NCBI RefSeq assembly: GCF_032854445.1
Contig: NC_088295.1
Coordinates: 15,487,385 to 15,551,384 of the forward strand
Source of the DNA: Liolophura sinensis
Lineage: Eukaryota > Mollusca > Polyplacophora > Chitonida > Chitonidae
Reading direction: 5' to 3'
Length of the DNA: 64,000 nt
Part shown: positions 48,521 to 59,640 of the stretch, one piece after another
How positions within the stretch are numbered: the stretch's first letter is position 1
Layout: every line of letters begins with the position of its first letter
Notes under the pieces: generated by a model
What the model was told of the DNA's origin: nothing
The model's input: only the letters and a program-made list of their open reading frames with translations
Database searches by the model: none
Program-made: the position numbers and the translations under genes

Positions 48521-49668
48521 TTCAGAACTTTTGTACCTCCTATAAAATACATGTTGTTCAGAATTTCTTTATCTCTTGCAGCTTTTGTAGTTAACATATT
48601 AACAGTACACACATTTACATGGGTAACGCGCATGGACATGTTCCTTGGACATCAGTATAATCAAACACACCAACTCATCACTTAATTGACCGTAAACTGA
48701 CCGTGTCATGGAAGTATTGAACGTTTCAGAAACGTTAAGCCTTACAGGTTTATTAGAAACCTGGCCATATAAATTGTTAGGATCACAAAAATGTAAAACG
48801 GTAAGTAGACCCATTCACCAGAATCTATCTTATCTCATTGGACATATCCACCATCATTGTTAATAATGGCACATAAAGTCCTGATAATCAATGACCAGAG
48901 ATTGCTAAAAACTGTGACGCGTGTCCTTATTACATTCATCTGCGGTATGTAGAACGATCTTTAATTAGGTCTCCGAGATGCGGTTGTTTGCAGATATGGC
49001 TATAGCAACCACATCAACGATGTCAATTGCTTGTCAAAACATTGTATCACTGATGTGGTAAGTGGAGTGTGATCATGGTATTTCGTCCTCTTCGAGGCAT
49101 GCGCATAACAGACCCAACGATTTAGGATAATTTTGTCGCAGCATATGCTTGTTTCGGAAAATATATTATAGGTTAAATGAAGTTTTTATGAGAGACCTGA
49201 AACAGCTTGGATAAGACCAGCAAGATGCACCATAATTTTCATTCCTAATTCCACTCTTATCTACAAGCGACTAAACTATGGATGTGTAAGACCATATACA
49301 AAATAATGTGCTTGTATCTAAGTCAGATAAGGTACCAGAATTAGTTCAAACGATTTCTGTACAAATATATATACTAACTCACAGGTCAGGTATATATTGT
49401 CAGGTTTTTAGGTGCAAGTGGAACACGTGATTTGGTTGTTGACAGCATATGGCCTATTTGATTTGTGGCTGCTGAAGACATGCTGTAATGCAGGGCAGTA
49501 TGATATCAGGGTGATTGTTCACTGTAACATTGTCCTCATATTATACATTGTAAATCAATGAGGTTTATAAAAATAGGATTTCAGCGGGCAATACATAATC
49601 CCAATATTATGTCCCAGTTTTTAGGAATAAAAACTCATAGTTTTAGCTTTAATGTTTATTTATGTTTT
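48521..49668. other. intergenic DNA, no gene recognised
   Basis: Short ORFs and no repeats with clear boundaries. Confidence 0.4.
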
Positions 49669-49829
49669 ATGATTATTTAACCAATCATGATATGATTATT
49701 CAACCAGTCATGATATGATTATTCAACCAATCATGATATGATTATTCAACCAGTCATGATATGATTATTCAACCAATCATGATATAATTATTCAACCAGT
49801 CATGATATGATTATTCAACCAATCATGAT
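49669..49829. repeat. 23-bp minisatellite, 7 copies, dimeric higher order
   Basis: Exactly seven contiguous 23-bp units (atgattattcaaccartcat +gat). Copies 1, 3, 5 and 7 carry ccaatc; copies 2, 4 and 6 carry ccagtc. The array therefore grew as 46-bp dimers. The a-type units contain the palindrome ATCATGAT, which the g-type units lack. Confidence 0.97.
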
Positions 49830-52686
49830 ATAATTCCAAACATATCCATCAAAATTTACTTGGTGTTATATGTTGGTTGTGTATTAGTTAAATCAAATAT
49901 CACGTCCACCTGTTTTGTCTGATGGATTATATTGCATCCCGACGATATTACGAAAGTCGGCAACAATTCCTTAGAAGTGAAAGTGTATATCTGTTTTACT
50001 TACTGACATGCATAGAACGCAAATATATGTATTTGGACGAAGAATTATCGATTTAATCCCAATAGCTGTGTTCAATAAAACGCCTTTGGTGTTTAATATT
50101 TCGGTTATTAAAAACCAACAATTATTAGAGTAAACAAGCTGATTTATCCATTTTTTAACGGCCACGTCCAGCAAACATTCATCACAAAATGTCGAGTGCG
50201 AGTGTTTACAGAGATCTAGCTAAGCTCTTCAAGTCTGTGTACATGGGAATTGGATTCACAGTTCATTGTGTTCAACAGGTCTAAGTCTTCAACGCATTCA
50301 AATCGGGACGGACTTATACTTAATTTCCCAATGTCCACTGTCTCGACTGTTGGAAAAAAGTCCGCTTTGGTCAGTACTCAAGTCTCGGAACATTCAGCCC
50401 ATTCATAAAGATATCACGCGGACAACTGATTTTCTCCCAGTTAGGCTTAAACTGTATGGAAAACACAAATTGTGGGATCTTAAGTCTCATTTAAGTAAAT
50501 TGTACTTTGAAATATTGTGACTTTGTTAAAATTTTCTCGTAAACGTTTACCGAAAAAGGTGCAGCTTAGCTTCACATAAAAGCGTACGTTTACTTTTGTA
50601 ATGTATATAGCTTGGTATACTTTTACCGGTCAACTGTAAACCTTTACTGAAGCATTTACTAAAAAAAAAAATGCAGCATATATATTTGTAGACCTCATTC
50701 TTGCATGCTGCAGTCGGCTTACAGGCCTATTTGCTTTAGGAAAGTAGTGATTTAATATACATAATTTAACAAAACACATTCATCTTAAATGGCCAAATGT
50801 AAACGTTCAGTTATTTGGGTGGAGAGTGAGATATACCCGTACCCGAACATGTGCATGTTTACTGACCCTTACTTACCCAATGTATCCGATTACTATTTCA
50901 AGTAAAAACACCTTAGTAGTTCATCGTATAAATGTGGAATGTTTGCTATACGAGGTAAACAGTTACACAATATATGTAAACGTACACAGCATTTGCTGAA
51001 CGTTTACTAGAAATTCTACCAGTGCAGTTGCCGAAAAGCCCACCAATAATTAAGAATTTAGCAGCCACCTATCATGTATTGTGGCGGACACCTTAAACAT
51101 GCGGAAACACACAGTTTTATACAGGTATATGTTGTGAGTTGTACAAATACTAAGGAATAGGTATATCCATTCCGTGCTGAAAATTTATATTTCTCTTCTG
51201 ATCAGTACCGTGAATATAGCCCAAAACCAACTGTGACACTACTAGGTAAGTAGTGTCCAAGCTAGTTTTGGGATAACTTCCGGATATCGCAATGACATAA
51301 GTAAATATCGGCATGTACCCTAAATCAGCAACTTTTCGCATATGAAAGAGCAACTTTCAGTGCAATTTATGCATATTTAGACCATTTTTTTTTACATATT
51401 TTTGATTTTTGAAACAAAACTACAGTGGTTGTCTTGGCCAGTTTTAAGGCGTCGCAAAAAGTATGATTTTATCACTGAAAACAGAATAATGCCTTCAGAA
51501 TATGCAAGCATGCCGAAAGGTTGAAGAATTACAGTATATGTTGTTCATGTTATAACCCTATGCCTTGCGGAGGTAAAGGAAGCGATATCAGAACAGAATA
51601 ATGCCATCAGGATGTTCTTGAATACACACTTTGCAAACTTTGGCCTTCCTGAATTATGTATGTTGTCATACTATAGCAGTACCAACCCACCCTTTGCCGA
51701 AATGTGGAAGTTGATGGCCTCCAAATGCAACAAAGAATGACAGGTATTAGGCATTTCTTTCAGGAGATTTGTCGAACAAATTGGATTTATTACCACAAGG
51801 AGAGATATGTAGGCATAAATACACGTCACATGTAGGATAGTTCGGTATATTGCGATCCAAGTAATTATGGCCAATTAACAGTGTCAAAATTCAAGCTATC
51901 AAGGCGGCGTGTATGGAAACGACCTTTGTACCAATACAACAGTAATGAAATTTGTCATCTAGACTGGTATACACGTGTCGTGTGCAGACTTTCTGGTTAT
52001 TCTTCAGACAGAAAAATACTCTAACTGAGGTAAGTTGACAAGAGGCTGTATTTCACTGGTTATGTGTGACCGTTTGCCAACCATCATGGCTGCTCTGGTT
52101 TTACTCTCTATGGTATAGTCTTTTATTTATATTCCTACAGGAAATCCAAATTATGGATTTTTCGTTATTTTCACACGAGATTGGCTATTGTGTACAGTGA
52201 GATCACTTCTGACATCATGATTGAAAGAAGTGTACTGTCAGTGTCGAGGTAGTGGTTCCATAATGGTTGACCATGCGAAATATTCTTCTCGGCATAAGCT
52301 TAGCGACCGTGTGAACAATACACTTACGAATTTCACGGGTTTTCTTTGGGAGGACCGTTGCTAGTCACAACATGGGACATGTGTATTCCGTTGCTGAACT
52401 GAATAAAATTGTACACGAGGTTTACCACAATGTTGAGTATAGAAGTGCAGTGAAGCCATATTTGCAACAATACGTCAGTAAGGAACTGCTGTTCATGCAG
52501 TTTTGTAAAATGTATCCCCAGCATGCTTCACATTTTGTAGAGCTTTGAATGTAGGGATTATTGGAGGTTTGAGTTGGCCTAATGCCATTCGTCTCTGGAC
52601 AGGACAATACAAGGCAACGCCAGGTCTGCACTCACACGAAAGCTCACACGAAATCTTATACGACTAAGTATAGATATGTGAATATA
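49830..52686. other. intergenic DNA with a possible MITE and a possible 5' UTR exon
   Basis: At about 50525-51035 the ends share aattttctcgtaaacgttta and, inverted, aatttctagtaaacgttc. This suggests a worn inverted-repeat element. At about 51968-52028 a TATA-like tatacac precedes an exon-like stretch ending ctgag|gtaagt. That could be the first exon of the gene at 55557. Both are tentative. Confidence 0.25.
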
Positions 52687-52688
<2 letters not shown>

Positions 52689-52771
<83 letters not shown>

Positions 52772-52772
52772 G
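52689..52772. repeat. (TA)n microsatellite
   Basis: About 84 bases of alternating T and A with one slip (taatat). It can form cruciform or unwound DNA, and the length is likely variable. Confidence 0.97.
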
Positions 52773-53029
52773 GTCAACCAGACAGATACAACATATGCAT
52801 GTATACGCTGTACACATATGTGTCACTTATGCCGACTTAAATCATGTGTCATTTTTCTGTGGAATTCATGGTTTCATTTGGGATTGACTGGCATGCTCTG
52901 GAATCCTCAGACTAGGATGCGTGGTGAGATGATGGAATATGCCCTTTCCACAACTCTGGTGCAATTTAAGTTGTCTTAAATTTATGACGGATTCTATCTT
53001 ACAAAGACTGGCTGTGGAGGGTTGTGTTG

Positions 53030-53092
53030 ACGGGGGATGTGGGTGGAGGATTGTGGTGGGGATGGGGGGTGGGGTGGCGGTGGTGTTTGGGG
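53030..53092 (+). other. G-rich tract, quadruplex-prone
   Basis: Repeated G runs (gggga, gtgggtgg, ggggatggggggtgggg, tttgggggtg) on the plus strand. It directly precedes a SINE body, so the tract may have replaced the SINE head. Confidence 0.6.
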
Positions 53093-53275
53093 GTGTTCAG
53101 TTCCAGTTCATACTGGCTTCCTCTTCGGCCGCACGTGGAAAGGTCGGACAGCAACCTGTGGATGGTCGTGGGCTCTGCCCGGTTTCCTTTCACAAAACGG
53201 TGGCCACCGTCGTATAAGGAAAATATTCTTGAGTACCTCGTAAAACCCCGGTCAAATAAATAATAAATACAAAAG
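53093..53275 (+). mobile_element. SINE, main family, head replaced
   Basis: ttcatactggcttcctcttc, ggtcggacagcaacctgtgg, gggctctgcccggtttcctt, cgtataagg, ttgagtacctcgtaaaaccc and an aaataaataataaat tail. It has the full body and tail but no tRNA-like head. Confidence 0.85.
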
Positions 53276-54219
53276 ACTGGGGGGTTCGCACTGTGTTATA
53301 ATGCCCTTGTTGGTGTTGGCAGATCCAAACATAAGATACATGCATAGTGACTAATTAAGTGCAGTGGGTTTCACGATGTATGAAACCCAGATTGCTAGGC
53401 CTGGGTGATGTTATTCTCAGCAGTTCAGAGTCGCGTTCGCATATCTTTGAATATGGCATGAGTCGCTAAATCATAAATTATCATATTAATTTATTTGACA
53501 ACCATTCTCTCAATGGTTTTAAATATTACATTAATTGCGCTTAGAATATTTAAATAAATTGATTCACGTGAAAGGTGGTGTAGTCATTACTAGATAACGT
53601 TAATGCTTAGTTTACTGTCTCATCAAAAAGTATCCTGCCTGTCATTAGGATGTGTTATTCCACCTTTTCTTTGTTGAGTTTCCTTCGTCAAATGGCTCTA
53701 AACAATGAAGGGAATGTGTCAGACGAAAATATTAATACATCCGCATTTAACCCATTAACAGTCGCTTACTTTTGTGAAGTCAATGGCTTGTTTTTAGAAA
53801 GGTCATTGCATTATGCGTGCATGTTTGAGCTGGCATGCAGCATTCGTAAGATCAATGTTCCTGAATTGTATATAAACAAACGAAACATGATTTCCCAAGG
53901 GTGCTCTGCCCGTGCTGTGCGACTACCCATTCTCCAGACTACCGATATTTCACCGGTTCTGCCGTTGTTACATATCACGTGGAGCGTAACGCCAACCCAT
54001 CAAACTGACTTTTTGACCGTCACAGCACGTCCGGTGATGCTGTAGCTACTACCTGGTCTGTCAGTAGGCCTCTGTCCTTTTTTAAAACCGTTACTTGGCT
54101 GTGTCGGATATGAGGCGAATTCATAGATTGAAGCGTGTGTATGCCATAAACATAACACAGTTCAACCTTCTAGAAGTATCTTCCAGAGAATGAAAGCCTA
54201 AAGAAATGTCACATGAATC
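53276..54219. other. intergenic DNA, no gene recognised
   Basis: The plus-strand frame 53650-54045 (131 codons) starts at an ordinary ATG but has no domain, signal peptide or splice support. Treated as chance. Confidence 0.35.
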
Positions 54220-54580
54220 ATTAGATGAATATATAAGCAAGATACAACTTTGAATCCAAGCTAATACAATCATTAGACGGACATGTAACCAAGATACAAC
54301 TTTGAATCCAAGCTAATACAAGCATTAGATGAATATGTAACCAAGATAATACAACCATTAGATGAATATGTAATCAAGATACAACTTTGAATCCAAGCTA
54401 ATACAAGAATTAGATGAATATGTAACCAAGATACAACTTTGAATCCAAGCTAACAGAAACATCCGATGAATGTATGATCGAGGTACATCCTTGAATCAAA
54501 GCTTATGAAATTTTTAGATGAAAATGTTTAACCAAGACATATCTTTGAATCTGTGCCAACGGAACCATTCGATGAATATT
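54220..54580. repeat. 52-bp tandem repeat, about 7.5 copies
   Basis: Units share ttagatgaatatgtaacc, aagatacaactttgaatcc and aagctaatacaa. Starts are near 54220, 54272, 54324, 54357, 54409, 54461, 54513 and 54567. One unit is shortened to 33 bp. Copies diverge toward the 3' end. Confidence 0.93.
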
Positions 54581-54642
54581 TATATGTCCTGTTGTATTAT
54601 AATGAACATTCATAAGCCTATGCCATGCACACGTATTTTAGT

Positions 54643-54775
54643 TCATGGTCGTGGGTTTTCCCCGGGCTCTGCCAGGTTTCCTCCCACCATAATGCTGGCC
54701 GCAGTCGTATAAGTGAAATATTCTTGAGTGCGGCGTAAAACACCAGTCAAATAAATGAATGAATAAATAAATAGA
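54643..54775 (+). mobile_element. SINE 3' half, main family
   Basis: catggtcgtgggttttcccc, gggctctgccaggtttcctc, ccaccataatgctgg, ttcttgagtgcggcgtaaaa and an (aatg)/(aata) tail. The 5' half is missing. Confidence 0.85.
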
Positions 54776-55404
54776 TATTTAAGTTCAAAACCCAACTTTG
54801 CCATATCACATTATTATGTTAAAGTCGTAAGTATGCTGTAAATTATGCAATAACGGGTGTAGATCATAACCATTGACCAGTAGTGTCTTTGATAGGAGAT
54901 ATACTTGCGTGCAAATACATGTGTATTTAGTGTATTATACACACAGTTATAAAAGAGATTTTAGTCATGCTTGTTGACCTGCATTTCGTCTTGCAAGTAG
55001 CGTGATTGTGCCTCATCAACCTTGCACCATTGGTGTTGACGTAATTCTGCATACGCCAGTAATCAATATAGTTGTGAAGGTTGTGGGATACGGATTTGGC
55101 TTGGCGTCGTTCGGGAGCTCGCCATAACCCATCGATTGCTCTTTACACATGCTTTATATATGTATTAATCCACATGCAATTTGGCTATTCTTATGCAATG
55201 AGCCAGTCGCTGGTAGGATAGTTTATGAGCTGCAGGGTGCCGATAAGTACGGTGCATTGGTGAGAATGACAGTAACTGTTAATGAGCTGCCAGGACACGT
55301 ACCGATTTTTAGAACTAATATAATTTTGGATGTCAAAAGTTTGCTTGTAGGAATATACTGTGGTCGTGACATTTCTACAGTGTTACAAGAACTGTGATGT
55401 TGAA
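54776..55404. other. intergenic or intron DNA, no gene recognised
   Basis: The segment around 55085-55200 (gcttggcgtcgttcggg, cgccataacccatcgattgc) recurs diverged at 56645-56750 (ggctagtcgccggtcgg, cgccataacccatcgattgt). A direct repeat therefore brackets family member 2. Confidence 0.45.
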
Positions 55405-55535
55405 CTGCCTTCCACTCTGGTTTCCTCCATCCGTAAATTCTAATTGACCGTCTTCATGTAAGTGAAAAATTCCTAAGCACGGTGTTGAACACTAATCAAA
55501 CAATCAGTCAGTCAATCAATCAATCATTTGATCGA
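55405..55535 (+). mobile_element. degenerate SINE 3' half abutting a splice acceptor
   Basis: cttccactctggtttcctcc, atgtaagtgaaaaattccta, gcacggtgttgaacact and a (caat)n tail ending about 20 bases before the acceptor of family member 2. It sits where that intron's branch point should be. Confidence 0.65.
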
Positions 55536-55556
55536 TCTCCATCTTGTTTGTTTTAG

Positions 55557-56438
55557 ATGTCCGAGGAAGAGGGTATGCAGACTCACTGTTGCTGCTGTGT
55601 TTCAGGGGTTCTCCTCACCTTTCTCGGAATTTCGCTGCTTTCCACAGGCATCTCTATGGTCCTGGATTATGGCGCCTTCGACGTGAGCTCTCTGCCCTCG
55701 GGCTGGCAGAGCTCCGATGGGCAGCGGAATCTCGGTATTATTCTGATCTTTGCAGCTGTTCTGTCTCTCACCATCAGTGTGGTGGCCAGTGTGCTGTTCT
55801 TTACCAGTTGTTACAAGGGTCGCACAGGGTCACATGACAGCGAGACGGGAGCCAAGGGACCTAACCCCGTAGAGGAATCGCCATCAAAGCTAAGTGTTGT
55901 GGTAACTGTGGCAAAACCCTCTGATACGACATCGACTAGGTCGTCACATCGCCGCAGCAAAGGGAAGCATGGCAGGAAAAAATCACGAAAGCAGGCCCTC
56001 GTTCAGTTGGAGACTCACCACGAGAGTATAGAGGAACACTATGATTACCCGCAAGGCAGAGACACTCGCAGCGCTAAAAGACGCTCCGCCAATTCCGCGC
56101 ATTTACGAGAAACACAGAAGCTAGAATCTGGCTGCGCCGTACTACCTGATCACATGGACGGCGGGTCAGACGCGGTCAAACCTGTCACTAATCTACCCCC
56201 TTTACTCATAGCTTCTGCACCGGAGGAGTTCTCCATCAATGATGCTGACAATACTAGCTTAGCCAAATTCAACGAACCGGAAGTGTTTCGGTTAAGTCCA
56301 GAGAGAATGTCCAGTGAGGGCAGTGTGTCTATCATTGCCTCCAGCAGTACTGAAGACACTGTCCGTCCATGGCCCAGTCCGCGCGATACTGCACAGCAGG
56401 AAACGTTTGACAGAGAACTGTCTGATATCCTCAAGTGA
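55557..56438 (+). CDS. two-pass membrane protein with CCCC motif, family member 2
   Basis: 293 aa in one exon. The ATG is the first codon after the acceptor (tgttttag), so an upstream coding exon remains possible. Cys11-14 open TM1 (about 12-36). Gly24, Thr30-Gly31, Leu36 and Phe41 lie at +13, +19/+20, +25 and +30 from the first Cys, as in the other members. The loop has Trp50; TM2 is about 59-82, followed by Cys85. The tail is 207 residues, hydrophilic. It has a dense basic patch at about 128-145 (two Arg-Arg-Ser or similar), RRS again at 175-177, and an acidic, Ser-rich last third. RRxS sites suggest basophilic kinases could act on it, but this is inference. It probably sits in a membrane with both ends in the cytoplasm. 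Function unknown. Confidence 0.85.
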   Translation: MSEEEGMQTHCCCCVSGVLLTFLGISLLSTGISMVLDYGAFDVSSLPSGWQSSDGQRNLGIILIFAAVLSLTISVVASVLFFTSCYKGRTGSHDSETGAKGPNPVEESPSKLSVVVTVAKPSDTTSTRSSHRRSKGKHGRKKSRKQALVQLETHHESIEEHYDYPQGRDTRSAKRRSANSAHLRETQKLESGCAVLPDHMDGGSDAVKPVTNLPPLLIASAPEEFSINDADNTSLAKFNEPEVFRLSPERMSSEGSVSIIASSSTEDTVRPWPSPRDTAQQETFDRELSDILK

Positions 56439-59400
56439 GTCAGTTTCCATGTCCCCTGTTCAAACCTGGAAGTTCTGGACCAAGCAATCTGTGATAATAT
56501 GGACGCCATGCGTCTGTCTCCGACCAAGTGTGATCTCACCACATCCATATCCCAAACAAGGTGCTAAAACAAACAAGTAAAACGTCTGTAAAACCGGCCT
56601 GACTAAATTGTACCTTTTTGTAGGAAGTTTATAGGAATATGGATTTGGCTAGTCGCCGGTCGGTAGATCGCCATAACCCATCGATTGTCCCTTATACATG
56701 CTTCATTTACGAATTAATCGATATGCGAATTGGCCAATCTTATGCAATGGTTCTTGAAAAAAAACACATGTCCTTGTCACTGGCATGCGAAACATTTTGG
56801 ACATGCATTGGAAGGCCGAGTAAAATTCCACACGTCATGCCAAAGCAATTTGTAAAGTTGCGGGGGATTACATTCAGCTGTAAATTTAGCTTGATTTTCC
56901 GTTACCGGTGACTGCGAAGTGCCCGTATATATACGGGCTTTGAAATATACCACTCCTGATACCACTCCTGTTTGACAAGATCATAATTTTACGACCAAAA
57001 GCTGAACGGTTATGTAGTTCAGTTTGTTGACTGCTTGTATACTACGCACAGCTGATTTTACATAGGTTTAAGATCAGTTATTAATTATTAATATTTGGTA
57101 CAAGTTGTTAGTATTCTTGAATTTATTTCCTTTTTTGTGATCGCCAACTTCGTCGTTAAAATTTGATAAACAGGGTACTGGATGATCTCCTTGTGGTCTT
57201 TTATTGTCTACGCCTTTCCGTATGACGTATGTGGGCAATTATTGGTTGTAATACATGTGTTCAGCGTTTTGAACCTGTTTCAGTCACGCTATGTAAACAA
57301 GTAAAGAAAGAAAACTGTCTAGCGAGTTAGATCTTATACATTTAGACACATGCAAAGGGCAACCCCACAATGCTGCTCACTCCGGTGTCACGTGATACAA
57401 CGAGGTCGTCGCCAAATCGATGAAGACATGCTCACGCCCGCACCGACAGCGCACAGAATGGCCCGGAAGCGATAAACGTTGTCCAGGGATACCAAATGTA
57501 AACAGTACTGTATAGCTGAAAACACAAGCAGTCACAAAAATTATTTTACGTTCCATTTCTCAGATTAGACAGTGGTTTGTACAAAAGATCAGATTAATCT
57601 ATAAATCTCCATTGGTGATACTATTCAGGTATGAAGTGTGGTTTCTATATGTATCTCTAAAGAAACGGGCTATTTTGTTTTTTCCTTTTTTGTTTTTGTT
57701 TCTTTGTTTTTGTTTTCAAAGAACTTTCACACATTACATGTCTGCATACACCAGCACTAAACGAACCAGTTCTTATCAACAATATGTCATTTATGCGCAA
57801 GTCTGTCTAATATGTATATCCGGATAGTTCTATAGGCAGTCATTCAGGATTTTATTCAGGCAACTAATTCGTACGGCTTACTGCACTGTTAATTAGTCAC
57901 ACAGAGCATTATTCATTTTACGAAAACATATTGCCTTTACAACAATAAACAATTTACAACACTAAACACATAAGTTGTTATAGTAGTTACAGAGTAAAGA
58001 AGAGACACTGATCAGTTTAATCTATGCCATTCTGGTATTTATTTCAATGCATTTTTAATTACCGGTACCCTTTTGGAGTGTCGAAACTCCACGATAGTTT
58101 TAATTCTATCAACGTTCAATTCTGCAGTTCCTGTTTAGCATGTGGACAAACTTGTTGATACACGTCTTAATGTTTTGTTTCGATCATTCAGTGGTTTAAA
58201 TATGTCGGTAGCCATTGTTTCGCTGTAGTGACCTCAGTAAAATATTTAGCTGTGCACATTCAGCTAAAATTACATGTCCAGTATTGTTTTGGTGGGGAAA
58301 AAAGACGGTGAGAGCTGTCGCCCTTTATGACCGCAGTTGTTTGTTCTGTGCAGTCTTACCAAATGAGACCTAGGATTTTACCAAATTCCTATAACCTACA
58401 CCAAAGATCACAACAACCCCGCTGACTTACATTTATTAACTGTACTTGAACTCTTTATCAATGTCAAATGTCAAAAGCTTAATAAATTAAACGATACGCA
58501 ATTTTCAGATGGTTATTCAACGTGGAGTACTTATTTGTAGTGGATGTTTATTTGTTCACGTGCAAACGTGTTTACTGCACTCGTACAGGACCCCGGGCTA
58601 AAGTATTGCTCGAAGATTGCATTTCTAGGGTAGTCGTATATAGGGTAACGCTCAACCACTGTTAATATGTAACAAAGTTGTCATTTTCATATGTGATAAT
58701 TATATTTTTTGAGCACATTTTATTTTACCATCGTTTTCTAGGTCTTGTGGATAGAATAGCATTGCTCATCAAATATACTGCTGTTATGTACATGTACAAT
58801 GAAAATATTTGTCACTGAGTTTTACTCGTTATATCATTAATTTGACAGTGTTCAATGTGAGCCAGTGTGATAACGAAACAAATGAACAAATCGTTAGTCC
58901 CAATAGGCCTGCTGATGTTTTTTTTTTCTCATCTCTATTTTGGAGTTCTTTTTGAGAGTACCTTGTTTTATTTTTCCTTGTGAATCAAAATCGCAGAATA
59001 CTTTCTATCAGTGTAAGCGTGTGTAAAATGTGCTCGTATTGCTGAAGGTGTCATGGCAGTTTCCGGAGACGTTTAAAGAGTTCTATAATGTCAATGCAAA
59101 ATATGTATTTATTAATTCTACTTTTTACAGTATTTCGGTGATACAGCTATATGTGATATCTCATCCGTCCACATGAATTAATTGTTTTTTCACAGTAATG
59201 ATGTTTCATAAAATATATATTCCCGAGTTTAGTAAACAAACTGCTTTGTATCGAACATGGGATTACGATATTCCAAGTATCTACTAGTATTTACTGATAG
59301 ATGTTGGTATATAGGATCACAGTTTCCTGTGCATATTGATAATCAAATTAGCTTTGCTTCTTATTTATTTGCTGTCGGTTAGACCACCATTGATCTGTCA

Positions 59401-59640
59401 GCTAGTAAATTTCAGATGCTTATACATGCTTAAAGAAAATCTTGAATATGTCTACGCAAATAATAAAAGATTACGAAGAACGTCTTTGTTATAATGTAAT
59501 GTTATTTCATATTTTTGTAGATGATTGCATCTCTTTTGAGTTTTTAAAGTTGTTTATTTGTTTTGCTTTTTATTTGACTTCTTTCTGTGGCCTAATTGGA
59601 GCAAGATCCGAATAAAATTTGTGATGCTCAAACTTGTCTT
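56439..59640 (+). other. probable 3' UTR and flank of family member 2
   Basis: No further coding exon. The first part includes the copy of the 55.1-kb direct repeat. The sequence then stays AT-rich with no repeats until a poly(A) signal near 59613. If transcribed to there, the 3' UTR is about 3.2 kb. Confidence 0.35.
59613..59618 (+). terminator. candidate poly(A) signal
   Basis: AATAAA followed by a T/GT-rich stretch (cttcttgggttttgatttag) 30-50 bases later, the expected downstream element. Another AATAAA lies near 59461. Confidence 0.35.

Noticed and set aside
49669-49829. Array of short repeats considered as a CRISPR
   Set aside because: Units are contiguous with no spacers, and the DNA is eukaryotic; it is a minisatellite.
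52582-52887. 101-codon ORF with an Ile-Tyr repeat
   Set aside because: It reads through the (TA)n microsatellite.
53024-53263. Several overlapping ORFs of 60-92 codons
   Set aside because: They are translations of a SINE and of the G-rich tract before it.
53650-54045. 131-codon plus-strand ORF
   Set aside because: No domain, no signal peptide, no splice or poly(A) support, and composition like the flanks.
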